A DNA stretch of 12,282 nt from DYJE01 sp964637565. Its GTDB lineage: Bacteria; Desulfobacterota; Desulfobacteria; Desulfobacterales; Desulfolunaceae. The notes beneath the pieces were generated by a model. The model searched no databases. It worked only from the letters and a program-made list of their open reading frames with translations, and was not told the origin of the DNA. The stretch spans positions 1 through 12,282 of the forward strand of contig CAZWTY010000107.1 of assembly GCA_964637565.1 (NCBI GenBank). Direction: 5' to 3'. The translations under genes and the position numbers were made by a program. This document shows positions 12,236 through 12,282 of the stretch, in pieces (position 1 is the stretch's first letter; each line of letters starts with the position of its first letter).

Positions 12236-12282
12236 TCACCCGGGGAAAACCCCATAGGCCGCCGCGGCCCATCCGTAACCGA
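12236..12282 (-). CDS. C-terminal end of a gene running off the right edge
   Basis: The minus-strand frame that stops at 12236 ends GYGWAAAAYGVFPG, a Gly/Ala/aromatic tail that looks like a real protein end. It stops three bases before the 63-residue gene starts, which fits an operon. Only 14 complete codons are visible, so no function can be given. Confidence 0.35.
   Translation of the reverse strand, partial: GYGWAAAAYGVFPG

Larger units (their letters stand above)
8904..12282. mobile_element. Left end of a prophage or phage-like island integrated in ssrA
   Basis: The element starts at the ssrA fragment and runs off the right edge. It carries a tyrosine recombinase beside the junction, a holin, a phage replication-terminator-like protein, an ASCH protein and several small ORFs, all reading left. 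No portal, capsid or terminase gene is in view, so a full prophage and a smaller satellite or island cannot be separated here. The other boundary should carry a second copy of the 8904-8930 core. Confidence 0.8.

Noticed and set aside
12006..12272. 88-codon alternative frame at the right edge
   Set aside because: Low-complexity basic sequence without a ribosome site; the 63-residue frame fits its neighbours better.

Overview
The window reads as a moderately GC-rich bacterial chromosome, probably a Desulfobacterota (delta-proteobacterial) anaerobe. That is inferred from a DUF362 protein with C-terminal cysteines, an orphan PAS/hybrid histidine kinase, lipoproteins and the repeat style; no marker gene fixes the taxon. 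Two parts are visible: resident chromosome (1 to about 8903) and the left end of an integrated prophage or prophage-like island (8904 to the right edge).

Resident part. 8-436 encodes a small exported protein with four tandem 11-residue repeats. It converges on a DUF362 protein gene (621-1916, minus); the gap holds two inverted repeats. The 466-base gap 1917-2382 carries a hexanucleotide repeat that folds back on a diverged copy, then two small palindromes in front of a hotdog-fold thioesterase (2383-2817). Next come an alpha/beta hydrolase with its own sigma70-type promoter (2904-3791) and, 46 bases on, a beta-helix lipoprotein (3838-4923). A strikingly AT-rich patch (about 4924-5755) carries a PEGA-domain lipoprotein and ends 5 bases from the convergent end of a large hybrid sensor kinase (5760-8558, minus).

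Integrated part. At 8904-8930 lies the 3' end of ssrA (tmRNA), minus strand, followed by what looks like its own terminator (8849-8888). The rest of the tmRNA is missing and foreign DNA follows at once. This is the classic footprint of an element inserted into the ssrA 3' end; the restored tmRNA gene should lie beyond the right edge. A tyrosine recombinase (8987-10165) with its own promoter sits next to the junction. To its right, all on the minus strand, are an LLH-type holin, a protein like phage 'replication terminator' proteins, an ASCH-domain protein, a 43-residue zinc-ribbon-like protein and a 94-residue cysteine-containing protein. The last four overlap as ATGA, ATGA and TGATG, so they are probably translated as one coupled unit. 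The right edge has a 63-residue phage ORF and the tail of one more gene.

The most unusual items are the coupled ASCH/small-zinc-ribbon cassette, the recombinase with Lys in place of the second catalytic Arg, the tiny coupled ORF at 12006-12044, the hendecad-repeat exported protein and the AT-rich PEGA patch.
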